17,946 bases of DNA, taken from the NCBI GenBank assembly GCA_012515085.1, contig JAAYZB010000223.1:1-17946 (forward strand). The letters are read 5' to 3'. A program made the position numbers and the translations under genes. Source of the stretch: Acholeplasmataceae bacterium. GTDB taxonomy: Bacteria; Bacillota_I; Bacilli_A; Izemoplasmatales; Hujiaoplasmataceae. Numbering within the stretch: the first letter of the stretch is position 1; the number at the start of each line of letters is the position of its first letter. The notes under the pieces were generated by a model, which searched no databases, was not told the DNA's origin, and saw only the letters and a program-made list of their open reading frames with translations. Positions 1 through 6,179 of this stretch are shown piece after piece.

Positions 1-90
1 AAAGCGATGAAACAGTGCGCTTATAATCTTCAGCGCGAACGTGAGCGGGCGATGATCCAAGAAAGAACAAACAGCCATCGCAAAGCCTGA
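1..90 (+). CDS. C-terminal fragment of an unrecognised protein
   Basis: The first 90 bases are open in plus frame 1 and end in TGA at 88-90, giving 29 residues rich in Arg, Glu and Gln (tail ...QERTNSHRKA). The start lies outside the window. A possible terminator begins right at the stop, which supports a real gene end. I do not recognise the protein; the charged tail suggests only a soluble, perhaps helical, C-terminus. A minus-strand reading of the same bases is also open, so the assignment is weak. It would be the only plus-strand gene in the window, and so convergent with the hemerythrin gene. Confidence 0.35.
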   Translation, partial: KAMKQCAYNLQRERERAMIQERTNSHRKA

Positions 91-127
91 GTCAATCGGA
101 AACCAATGACTCTTGATTCCTTTTTTT
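89..127 (+). terminator. possible rho-independent terminator after the left-edge gene
   Basis: GAGTCA (89-94) pairs with TGACTC (107-112) across a 12-nt loop. A spacer TTGATTCC follows, then seven T (121-127). The 6-bp stem and the 8-nt gap before the T-run make it a weak example. Confidence 0.35.
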
Positions 128-205
128 GTCATCTATCAATTCATACTATCAATATCCCCAACAAAGAAAAGACCAAGAAAATTTATCCCTTTGTCTCAGT
201 ATACG

Positions 206-234
206 AAAAAGCCCACCACGAATGGTGAACTTTT
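206..234 (-). terminator. likely bidirectional terminator downstream of the hemerythrin gene
   Basis: CACCA (214-218) and TGGTG (223-227) enclose a CGAA tetraloop. The flanks AAAAG (207-211) and CTTTT (230-234) are complementary and give T-runs on either strand. The site lies between the convergent left-edge gene and the hemerythrin gene (stop at 371), about 140 nt past that stop. The bases between 235 and 370 show no convincing gene. Confidence 0.5.
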
Positions 235-370
235 ACGGATAGTCTTAGTTTTTACAAGCAGGAATACAATGTGAATCAAAAAACGCTCTGTTCTTTTATT
301 GGTAGTGCGGTCTCTGACAAGATCGCCAATCAAAAAGAAACGGAAAAGATCATGGTCCGATGGACGCTCC

Positions 371-928
371 CTAACGATGAAAATCGGGAAGATACTTGTG
401 CTGAAATTTGTGCAGTAGTTCGTGAAGCTGCTCATGCACATTTTCCCCCATAACGTTCCTCTCGTGATCTTCGAACCCTTCAAGGAGCGATTTCTGGAGG
501 TCTTTGGCCAGGCTCTGGTCCGCGAGCGGGAACAAGATTTTGTTCTCCTTCTGGATATGGGCCCGTAAAAGAATGGAGTAACTTTCAGCGGCCTCGACAA
601 ATCGATCCAAATCAGCGGTTTGTCCCTTGAGAGACTCCGCCATTTTCGCGATATGAGACCGTCCTTGGGTGTGTTCCAAGAGCATCTGTCCAATCGGCCC
701 TTTTGCATTCGCTACCCCCGACTGTTCAAGCGCGGGGAAAAACAGCCCCTCTTCTTTGCCATGATGACATTGATCGGCAAACGTTCGGAAAAAACGAATC
801 ATATCCGCAAGATCGTCAATTTCGACTTTATGCCCGGATTTTACTCGGCTAACCATGCTATCGAGGATGTCGAGTCCGACAAGAATACCATCGTGTTCGT
901 CTCTTAAGTCTTGTGATGCATATTTCAT
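371..928 (-). CDS. hemerythrin-like HHE-domain protein
   Basis: A 185-residue, all-helical cytoplasmic protein of the hemerythrin HHE cation-binding family. These proteins bind a non-haem di-iron centre and serve in oxygen, NO or redox sensing, iron handling or damage repair. Visible ligand candidates come in the expected order: H12 (DEHDG), H55/H56 with E59/E60 (CHHGKEEG, an HxxxE motif), H86 (LEHTQGR), H124 with E128 (AHIQKE, a second HxxxE). A His-rich tail (H155, H165, H169, H173, H177) follows. Length is normal for a single-domain member. The ATG at 928 is preceded by AAGGGAGG (937-944) at 8 nt, and a promoter lies just upstream, so it is probably monocistronic. It sits beside the perR-katG operon, which suggests a role in oxidative or nitrosative stress; the exact function cannot be read from sequence. 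Confidence 0.9.
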   Translation of the reverse strand: MKYASQDLRDEHDGILVGLDILDSMVSRVKSGHKVEIDDLADMIRFFRTFADQCHHGKEEGLFFPALEQSGVANAKGPIGQMLLEHTQGRSHIAKMAESLKGQTADLDRFVEAAESYSILLRAHIQKENKILFPLADQSLAKDLQKSLLEGFEDHERNVMGENVHEQLHELLHKFQHKYLPDFHR

Positions 929-956
929 TCAGAATTCCTCCCTTCGCTACAATCTC

Positions 957-965
957 ATTATACCA
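957..965 (-). promoter_or_regulatory. extended -10 promoter of the hemerythrin gene
   Basis: On the minus strand this reads TGGTATAAT, a consensus -10 with the TGn extension, placing transcription start near 950 and giving a ~22-nt leader that contains the ribosome binding site. No good -35 is seen 17 nt upstream, which is common for extended -10 promoters. I saw no Per-box-like palindrome here. Confidence 0.55.
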
Positions 966-1082
966 TCGACGGATCCAAACTCCTGCTTTTACGCAACATC
1001 AGACACTTCGAAGGAGATACCTTTCACATAGAAGACCGATGATGTCTGCTAAATAATCAGAAATAGGATGGAGTTGGACAAA

Positions 1083-1127
1083 GAAAAAGATGCTGATGGC
1101 ATTAAATTACTGATAGCTATCAACATC
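1083..1127 (-). terminator. putative terminator of the perR-katG operon
   Basis: On the minus strand an arm at 1119-1127 (GATGTTGAT) pairs with one at 1089-1097 (ATCAGCATC), 9 bp with one G-U pair. TTTTTCTTT follows immediately. The 21-nt loop and the ~97 nt between the katG stop and the stem are longer than usual. A 12-bp palindrome, TGATAGCTATCA (1111-1122), overlaps the loop side. Confidence 0.5.
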
Positions 1128-1223
1128 TATCTCAAACATCATTTTTTATCGTGCATCCTTGACGGGGATCACTTCCGTCCGCTCGGGAAACCACCCATAC
1201 TGACAGTTCTCTTGCTCTATTGC

Positions 1224-3410
1224 TTATTCGAAACAATCCGCTTCCATGATCTTGTTCCAGGCGGCAATGAAATCGTGCACGAATTTTTCTTTGGCATCAC
1301 TTTCGCCGTATACTTCGGCCAAAGCGCGGAGTTGCGAATTTGAACCAAAGATGAGATCCACACGTGTTGCCGTCCATTTGAGCTCGCCGCTTTTACCATT
1401 TCGGCCCTCAAATAAATCGTTTTCTGCGGTCACCGGTTTCCATTTTGTGCTCATATCGAGCAGATTCACGAAGAAATCGTTCGTCAAGACGCCCGGTTTA
1501 TGGGTGAAGACGCCATGTTTCAACCCAGCGTAATTCGCCTCCAACACGCGAAGTCCGCCAATCAGCACCGTCATTTCCGGCGCAGTCAATGTCAATAGTT
1601 GCGCGCGGTCGATGAGCATTTCCTCCGGAGTGACGGTGTATTTGCCCTTCTGGAAGTTACGGAATCCGTCTGCTTTTGGTTCCATGACCGCAAAAGAGGG
1701 CGCATCCGTCATCGCTTGAGTCGCATCGGTACGACCGGGCCGGAAGGGGACAACCACGTTGAATCCTGCGGTTTTTGCCGCTTTCTCGATGGCGGCAGCG
1801 CCGCCCAGCACGATCAGATCGGCGAGGGAAATACGTTTATTCTGCGACTGCATTGAATTAAAGGTGGATTGCACTTTTTCCAGTACTGTCAGCACCTTAG
1901 CCAATTGGGCGGGCTCGTTGACCTGCCATTCTTTCTGAGGTTCAAGACGGAGGCGGGCGCCATTGGCGCCACCGCGCTTGTCGGAGCCGCGGAAGGTGGA
2001 AGCCGAGGCCCAGGCTGTCTTGACCAGTTCGGAGACTGTCAGCCCAGACGCAAGGATCTTGGCCTTCAACTCTGTGATATCGTGTTCGCTGACCAACTCA
2101 TGATCCACCCTTGGTACGGGATCTTGCCAGATCAGTTCTTCGGTTGGCACTTCCGGTCCAAGATAACAAGCCCGTGGTCCCATATCGCGATGCGTGAGTT
2201 TGAACCAAGCCCGCCTGAAGGCATCCTCAAACTCCTCAGGGTGGTCAAGATAGTGTTTGGCGATCGGTGCGTAGATCGGATCAAACCGCAATGACAGATC
2301 GCCGGTCGTCATCATCGGACGGTATTTTTTGCTCGGGTTATGGGCATCGACTATCAGGTCCTTTTCCTCAACATCCTTTGCCAGCCACTGATAGGCGCCA
2401 GCCGGGCTTTTGACGAGCTCCCATTCGTATTTGAACATGATCTTCAAATACCCCATATCCCACTTGGTCGGATTGGGTTTCCAAGCGCCTTCAATGCCGC
2501 TGCTGATGGTATCGGCACCCTTTCCGGTGCCAAAAGTGCTTCGCCAGCCTAGTCCCATGTTCTCAAGTGATGCCGCTTCCGGTTCCGGGCCAACATGGGT
2601 TGCCGGAGCCGCTCCATGGCACTTGCCGAAGGTATGACCGCCGGCAATCAGAGCGACGGTTTCCGCATCGTTCATTGCCATGCGGGCGAAGGTTTCACGA
2701 ACGTCGCGACCGGATGCGACTGGATCCGGATTACCGTTTGGACCTTCTGGATTGACGTAGATCAATCCCATCTGAACGGCGGCCAGGGGATTCTCAAGAT
2801 CGCGATCGCCACTGTAGCGTTTATCGTCCAGCCATTTGCCTTCCGACCCCCAGTAGATATCCTCCTCCGGTTCCCAAATATCAACTCGGCCACCACCAAA
2901 TCCAAAAGTCTTTAGACCCATCGATTCAATCGCGCAGTTGCCCGCCAAGATCATCAGGTCAGCCCAAGAGATCTTCTTGCCATACTTCTGCTTGATCGGC
3001 CATAAGAGACGTCTCGCCTTGTCGAGGTTGACGTTGTCCGGCCAACTGTTGAGCGGGGCGAAACGTTGTGACCCGCTGCTGGCTCCACCTCGGCCGTCGC
3101 CAAGGCGGTAGGTTCCGGCGCTGTGCCAAGCCATGCGGATGAATAACGGGCCGTAATGACCCCAATCGGCTGGCCACCAATCTTGCGAATCCGTCATCAG
3201 GGCGACAAGATCGGCTTTCAGGGCCTTCAAATCCAGTTTCTTGAATTCTTCGGCGTAGTTGAAATCCGGTCCCATCGGGTTGCCGAGAGAGGAATGCTGG
3301 TGCAAGATTCTAAGGTTGAGCTGATTGGGCCACCAATCCTTGTTGGTTGTTCCGCTTCCGGCCACAGATTTGCTCGTCATGCCGGTGACGGGACATTTCG
3401 AATCGTTCAT
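1224..3410 (-). CDS. katG: catalase-peroxidase KatG
   Basis: A 728-residue haem enzyme of the class I peroxidase superfamily that breaks down H2O2 by catalase and peroxidase reactions; cytoplasmic. The duplicated two-domain layout and length are normal. Distal pocket R92-W95-H96 is in IRMAWHSAGTYR. The Trp-Tyr-Met cross-link needed for catalase activity is intact as W95, Y218 (GLIYVNPEG) and M244 (RMAMND). The proximal haem ligand is H259 (AGGHTFGKCHG) with W310 behind it. The start is ATG at 3410, not the in-frame TTG 15 nt upstream: that TTG overlaps GGAGG (3419-3423), which is the ribosome binding site 8 nt before the ATG. The start overlaps the perR-like stop by four bases (ATGA), implying translational coupling and joint peroxide control. 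The stop is TAA. Confidence 0.97.
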   Translation of the reverse strand: MNDSKCPVTGMTSKSVAGSGTTNKDWWPNQLNLRILHQHSSLGNPMGPDFNYAEEFKKLDLKALKADLVALMTDSQDWWPADWGHYGPLFIRMAWHSAGTYRLGDGRGGASSGSQRFAPLNSWPDNVNLDKARRLLWPIKQKYGKKISWADLMILAGNCAIESMGLKTFGFGGGRVDIWEPEEDIYWGSEGKWLDDKRYSGDRDLENPLAAVQMGLIYVNPEGPNGNPDPVASGRDVRETFARMAMNDAETVALIAGGHTFGKCHGAAPATHVGPEPEAASLENMGLGWRSTFGTGKGADTISSGIEGAWKPNPTKWDMGYLKIMFKYEWELVKSPAGAYQWLAKDVEEKDLIVDAHNPSKKYRPMMTTGDLSLRFDPIYAPIAKHYLDHPEEFEDAFRRAWFKLTHRDMGPRACYLGPEVPTEELIWQDPVPRVDHELVSEHDITELKAKILASGLTVSELVKTAWASASTFRGSDKRGGANGARLRLEPQKEWQVNEPAQLAKVLTVLEKVQSTFNSMQSQNKRISLADLIVLGGAAAIEKAAKTAGFNVVVPFRPGRTDATQAMTDAPSFAVMEPKADGFRNFQKGKYTVTPEEMLIDRAQLLTLTAPEMTVLIGGLRVLEANYAGLKHGVFTHKPGVLTNDFFVNLLDMSTKWKPVTAENDLFEGRNGKSGELKWTATRVDLIFGSNSQLRALAEVYGESDAKEKFVHDFIAAWNKIMEADCFE

Positions 3411-3856
3411 ATTCCTATCCTCCAATAATCGTTATCTTTGACTTGTTGTAAGCAAGTGGGGCAAATTCCTTTGAAATACACGCTCTTTTCCCGAATTTCG
3501 AAGTGGTTCAGCTCGTTTGTGGATATTTTGTCGATATCGATCGTGAAATTGAAAATGATACCGCACCGTTCGCATTTGAAATGTCCGTGTGGTTCGACCT
3601 CGAGGTCATACCGGGTCTCATTGTCTTCGATCGTGATGATCCGGACCAACCCCGCATTCGCTAAGGCGTGCAAGGAATTGTACACGGTTGTCTTCGATAA
3701 AGTTGGAATCTCTTTATGAAGATCATCATAGATTTGTTCCACTGTCGGATGAATATGATGTTTGGCAAGATACTCCAAGACTTTTAACCGGTGGTGGGAG
3801 AGTTTGATGTTCTGCTGTCTTAATAAAATCTTCATGTCTTCAAACGATCGTCTCAT
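3407..3856 (-). CDS. perR: PerR-like peroxide-responsive Fur-family repressor
   Basis: A 149-residue winged-helix metalloregulator of the Fur/PerR family. The N-terminal DNA-binding domain (about 1-82) contains the helix-turn-helix around LSKTTVYNSLHALANAGLV. The dimerisation and metal domain follows. Structural zinc cysteines are C95-x2-C98 and C132-x2-C135. By alignment to B. subtilis PerR the regulatory metal ligands are H36, D84, H90 and H92, but the fifth position, Asp104 there, is N103 here (CGIIFNF). Co-transcription with katG and an upstream Per-box-like palindrome favour PerR over Fur or Zur. The start is ATG at 3856 with AGGAGG (3864-3869) 7 nt upstream. An ATG at codon 8 is possible but has no comparable site. 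Autoregulation is likely because the palindrome overlaps its promoter. Confidence 0.88.
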   Translation of the reverse strand: MRRSFEDMKILLRQQNIKLSHHRLKVLEYLAKHHIHPTVEQIYDDLHKEIPTLSKTTVYNSLHALANAGLVRIITIEDNETRYDLEVEPHGHFKCERCGIIFNFTIDIDKISTNELNHFEIREKSVYFKGICPTCLQQVKDNDYWRIGI

Positions 3857-3889
3857 CGATTCACCTCCTAATTTATAATCATTACTTAT

Positions 3890-3929
3890 TTGTAATAATT
3901 ACAATATCATAGTCTTTGATGTTCCGCAA
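3890..3929 (-). promoter_or_regulatory. perR-katG promoter with Per-box-like operator
   Basis: TTGTAATAATTACAA (3890-3904) is a perfect 7-1-7 inverted repeat, differing from the published Per box TTATAATnATTATAA at one base per arm. On the minus strand a possible -35 TTGCGG (3924-3929) and -10 TATTGT (3901-3906) are 17 nt apart, so the palindrome covers the -10 and start region, the usual place for repression. A weaker partly overlapping half-site, TTATAATCATTAC (3873-3885), lies closer to the gene. Confidence 0.65.
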
Positions 3930-4295
3930 GGGGATTTGTGATTTCCAAAGGTAATATGACATATCTTGTTCCTTTGAAGCGGGTGTGAATTCTTAACTGC
4001 TTGTTTTTGTCTTGTTATTTTTCTACGTCTAACCACGCGAATCTCGCCAACAAGAAGGACTATGCCCCTAAAAATCCACACTTAAGTTGCTGTTATTCTC
4101 ACTTATTTCATACAAGCCATGGACTTCTATTCTCTCACATCAGGCTAGCTTATTGCATATTAGTATTTGAGAGTTGGAGTGAAGACCCTGAATGGCAATA
4201 AGATAACGATTATGAAACAAGTTATAGTGGCTTTCGTAGTTATGAAACCGCATTTTAGCTATGAAATCTCATCAACTTAATAGCCCATCAAAAAC
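3930..4295. other. non-coding interval with three TATGAAA repeats
   Basis: No convincing gene on either strand; the short open frames here have no ribosome binding site and biased, low-complexity translations. At 4211-4217, 4241-4247 and 4260-4266 the heptamer TATGAAA recurs in one orientation, twice within the longer TTATGAAAC. Such closely spaced repeats can be the end of a decayed insertion sequence, but no inverted repeat partner or transposase fragment is visible. Confidence 0.35.
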
Positions 4296-4327
4296 AAAAA
4301 AAGCCATTCACACGTATGAGAATGACT
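4296..4327 (-). terminator. rho-independent terminator of the gltX-tRNA-Glu operon
   Basis: On the minus strand AGTCATTC (4320-4327) pairs with GAATGGCT (4302-4309), one G-U pair included, around a 10-nt loop. The T-run is 4296-4302. It lies 14 nt after the tRNA CCA end. Confidence 0.75.
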
Positions 4328-4340
4328 GCTCTGTTAAGTA

Positions 4341-4416
4341 TGGTAGCCCGTACGGGGTTCGAACCCGTGAATGCCGCCTTGAGAGGGCGGTGAGTTAACC
4401 GTTTCTCCAACGGGCC
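4341..4416 (-). tRNA. tRNA-Glu (anticodon CUC)
   Basis: A 76-nt cloverleaf including an encoded CCA (4341-4343). The acceptor stem GGCCCGT pairs with ACGGGCT, starting with a G-U pair at 1-72; discriminator A. The anticodon stem CCGCC/GGCGG encloses the loop CTCTCAA, giving anticodon CUC, which reads GAG. The T-loop is GTTCGAA. The first 27 nt (acceptor and D-arm) are identical to the tRNA-Glu(UUC) at 17803-17878. Only 12 nt separate it from the gltX reading frame, so it is almost certainly processed from the gltX transcript. Confidence 0.95.
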
Positions 4417-4428
4417 AACGGAATCGGC

Positions 4429-4737
4429 CTACAACAGGCCGATGATGGTTTGTATTCTTTCTGTTATTTTGTTCATTCCCATATATTTGAGAATGTAGTA
4501 GAAATTCGGTGTGTTCTTTCTTCCTGATACGGCGATTCGAATCATTTCCGCCACATCGCCGACATGGCCCCGATAGGCTTCCGGGTTTTTCCTATAGTCT
4601 TTCGGCTTGGCCGCAAAACCTAGGGAAAGGGATAATTGCTGGAGGTTCTCAAACCAACCGTCTTCTGATAATTCCAGTCCCGGCTTTTCTAGAAAAGCCA
4701 ATAACACGTCTTTGATCTCGGCTGTTGAATAACGCTC
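4429..4737 (-). pseudogene. gltX: C-terminal anticodon-binding part of gltX, cut off by an in-frame TAA
   Basis: The frame continues without shift past the TAA at 4738-4740 for 102 codons to a TAG at 4429-4431. The translation (…GWFENLQQLSLSLGFAAKP, then GDVAEMIRIAVSGRKNTP) matches the final anticodon-binding subdomain of the ~550-residue GluRS type. The nearest in-frame start is a GTG at 4705-4707 with no good ribosome binding site, so independent translation is not supported. It is either part of a full-length gene with a sequence error, a readthrough product, or dead sequence. Confidence 0.75.
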
Positions 4738-6081
4738 TTAGAAAACTAGTTCTTCATCAATTGCTTTTTGATAATACTCATCAAACATGAATTGGATGAT
4801 TGGAAAGATGTCGCTGTATTTGATGTAATCTTTCCTGGGCTTTTCTCCGCCCCGTTCGATCGACATCAATTGTTCAAACAAATGCGAATCGGATTCAATC
4901 GCCCTGGCAAACTCCGGTTGATACTCCTTCGCCCAGGTGGTGGCGTTCATTGCGATCTCGGACGCGGACATCGCGCCCAAACGTTCTTTGGAGATATTGC
5001 TGAGCTTTTCGAGATCAAACAAGGCCCCATCCAGACTCATTTTTTGGAAATCCAACTTGAAATCGAAGATGTTCGCCATTGGATGATCCAGTCGCCATTC
5101 CTCGAAATTGGTGTTGGCGATCGTCATCAGGTATTCCAGAAACCCTTCCGCCGGATATCCTTGTTCCAGGAAGAATCGAACGGACGCTTCGACGTCTTTT
5201 CTTTTTGAAAGTTTCCGACGTTTGTCGCCTTCTTGTTTCATGATAACAGGCAAATGCGCATAAAGCGGCTTTTCCCAACCAATCGCTTCAAACAACTGCA
5301 AGTGGATCGGAATCGATGATAGCCACTCTTCGCCTCTTGTGATGTGGGTCGTTCGCATGAAATGGTCATCGACCAAATGGGCGAAATGATAAGTGGGAAG
5401 AAAGTCGGATTTCATGATGACGATGTCTTGGACGTTTTCCGGAAATTCAATTCTTCCTCGGATCAAATCATCCACCACCGCCTTTTTTTCTTCGTCTCCG
5501 TTTGAGCGAAAACGAATCACAAACGACTTGCCTTCTTCAATTTTGTTGATGGCTTCAATCTCGCTCAAATGGCGACATTTGGCGTAAGCGCCATAATACC
5601 CGGGATTTTCTTTTTTCGCTTCTTGTTCTGCCCGGATATGGTCCAATTCCTCATGCGTACAAAAACACGGATAAGCCAAACCTTGTTCTATAAGATGTTT
5701 TATGACGATGTCATAAATGAATTTTCGTTGGCTTTGAACATAAGGACCATAAGTCCCTCCCGACACAAAACTTTCATCGGGGATGATGCCAAAGGCGGAG
5801 AGTTCTTCTAAGACTTTGTCACCGGATCCGGATATCTCCCGTTTTTGATCGGTATCTTCCAAACGGCAGAAAAATACCCCTTTACTTTGCTTGGCATAGC
5901 GCCAAGAAACCAAGGAAGCAAACAGCGACCCAGTATGCAAAAACCCAGTCGGAGACGGCGCAAAGCGCGTCACCATAGCGCCTTCGGGTAATTGCCGCTT
6001 TGGAAATTCTTTTTCCAGATCCGCTATTCCTTTTTTCACTTCCGGGAAGATTAAGTTGGCAAGTCTCAATCGAATATTCAT
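4738..6081 (-). CDS. gltX: glutamyl-tRNA synthetase GltX, truncated by an in-frame TAA
   Basis: A class I aminoacyl-tRNA synthetase that charges tRNA-Glu with glutamate. The 447 residues contain the HIGH-type signature in FAPSPTGFLHTGSL (HTGS 49-52), zinc-site cysteines C139, C141 and C169, and the KMSKS-type loop KLSKRK (290-295). The sequence around it, with LEYLMTIANTNFEEWR, is characteristic of the longer clostridial-style GluRS of about 550 residues. Here the frame stops at TAA (4738-4740), although the same frame continues in recognisable GluRS sequence to 4429; 550 codons in total would be normal length. The truncated protein keeps the catalytic core and first anticodon subdomain but loses the last ~100 residues. 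The ATG at 6081 has AGGGGA upstream. tRNA-Glu(CUC) follows in the same operon. Confidence 0.93.
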   Translation of the reverse strand: MNIRLRLANLIFPEVKKGIADLEKEFPKRQLPEGAMVTRFAPSPTGFLHTGSLFASLVSWRYAKQSKGVFFCRLEDTDQKREISGSGDKVLEELSAFGIIPDESFVSGGTYGPYVQSQRKFIYDIVIKHLIEQGLAYPCFCTHEELDHIRAEQEAKKENPGYYGAYAKCRHLSEIEAINKIEEGKSFVIRFRSNGDEEKKAVVDDLIRGRIEFPENVQDIVIMKSDFLPTYHFAHLVDDHFMRTTHITRGEEWLSSIPIHLQLFEAIGWEKPLYAHLPVIMKQEGDKRRKLSKRKDVEASVRFFLEQGYPAEGFLEYLMTIANTNFEEWRLDHPMANIFDFKLDFQKMSLDGALFDLEKLSNISKERLGAMSASEIAMNATTWAKEYQPEFARAIESDSHLFEQLMSIERGGEKPRKDYIKYSDIFPIIQFMFDEYYQKAIDEELVF

Positions 6082-6115
6082 AGGGTCCCCTGTCTTTCTT
6101 CTCGGGTTTTATTTT

Positions 6116-6121
6116 ATCATA
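6116..6121 (-). promoter_or_regulatory. possible -10 of the gltX promoter
   Basis: TATGAT on the minus strand would start transcription near 6109, 28 nt before the gltX ATG. The -35 17 nt upstream is poor (TTTTGT). The preceding gene (stop at 6180) has no strong terminator, so some read-through into gltX is possible. Confidence 0.35.
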
Positions 6122-6179
6122 TTTCAACGGATAAATCCACAAAAGAATTCGAGCGCTTCTCGCTAGTTTCGTCGTTTAT

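Noticed and set aside
271..453. 60-residue plus-strand open frame overlapping the hemerythrin gene end
   Set aside because: It runs antisense into a clearly coding gene and crosses its terminator region.
3411..3425. Upstream TTG start for KatG giving five extra residues
   Set aside because: The TTG overlaps the GGAGG ribosome binding site of the ATG at 3410, which has ideal 8-nt spacing and the ATGA overlap with the regulator gene.
3899..4081. 60-residue minus-strand open frame upstream of the PerR-like gene
   Set aside because: It overlaps the operator and promoter, has no ribosome site and shows no family features.
4001..4201. 66-residue plus-strand open frame between the regulator and tRNA-Glu
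   Set aside because: No ribosome binding site, odd composition rich in His, Ser and Cys, and no recognisable motif.
4429..4707. Separate small gene for the GluRS C-terminal domain starting at GTG 4707
   Set aside because: It is exactly in frame with gltX, lacks a ribosome binding site, and the homology continues upstream to the TAA.
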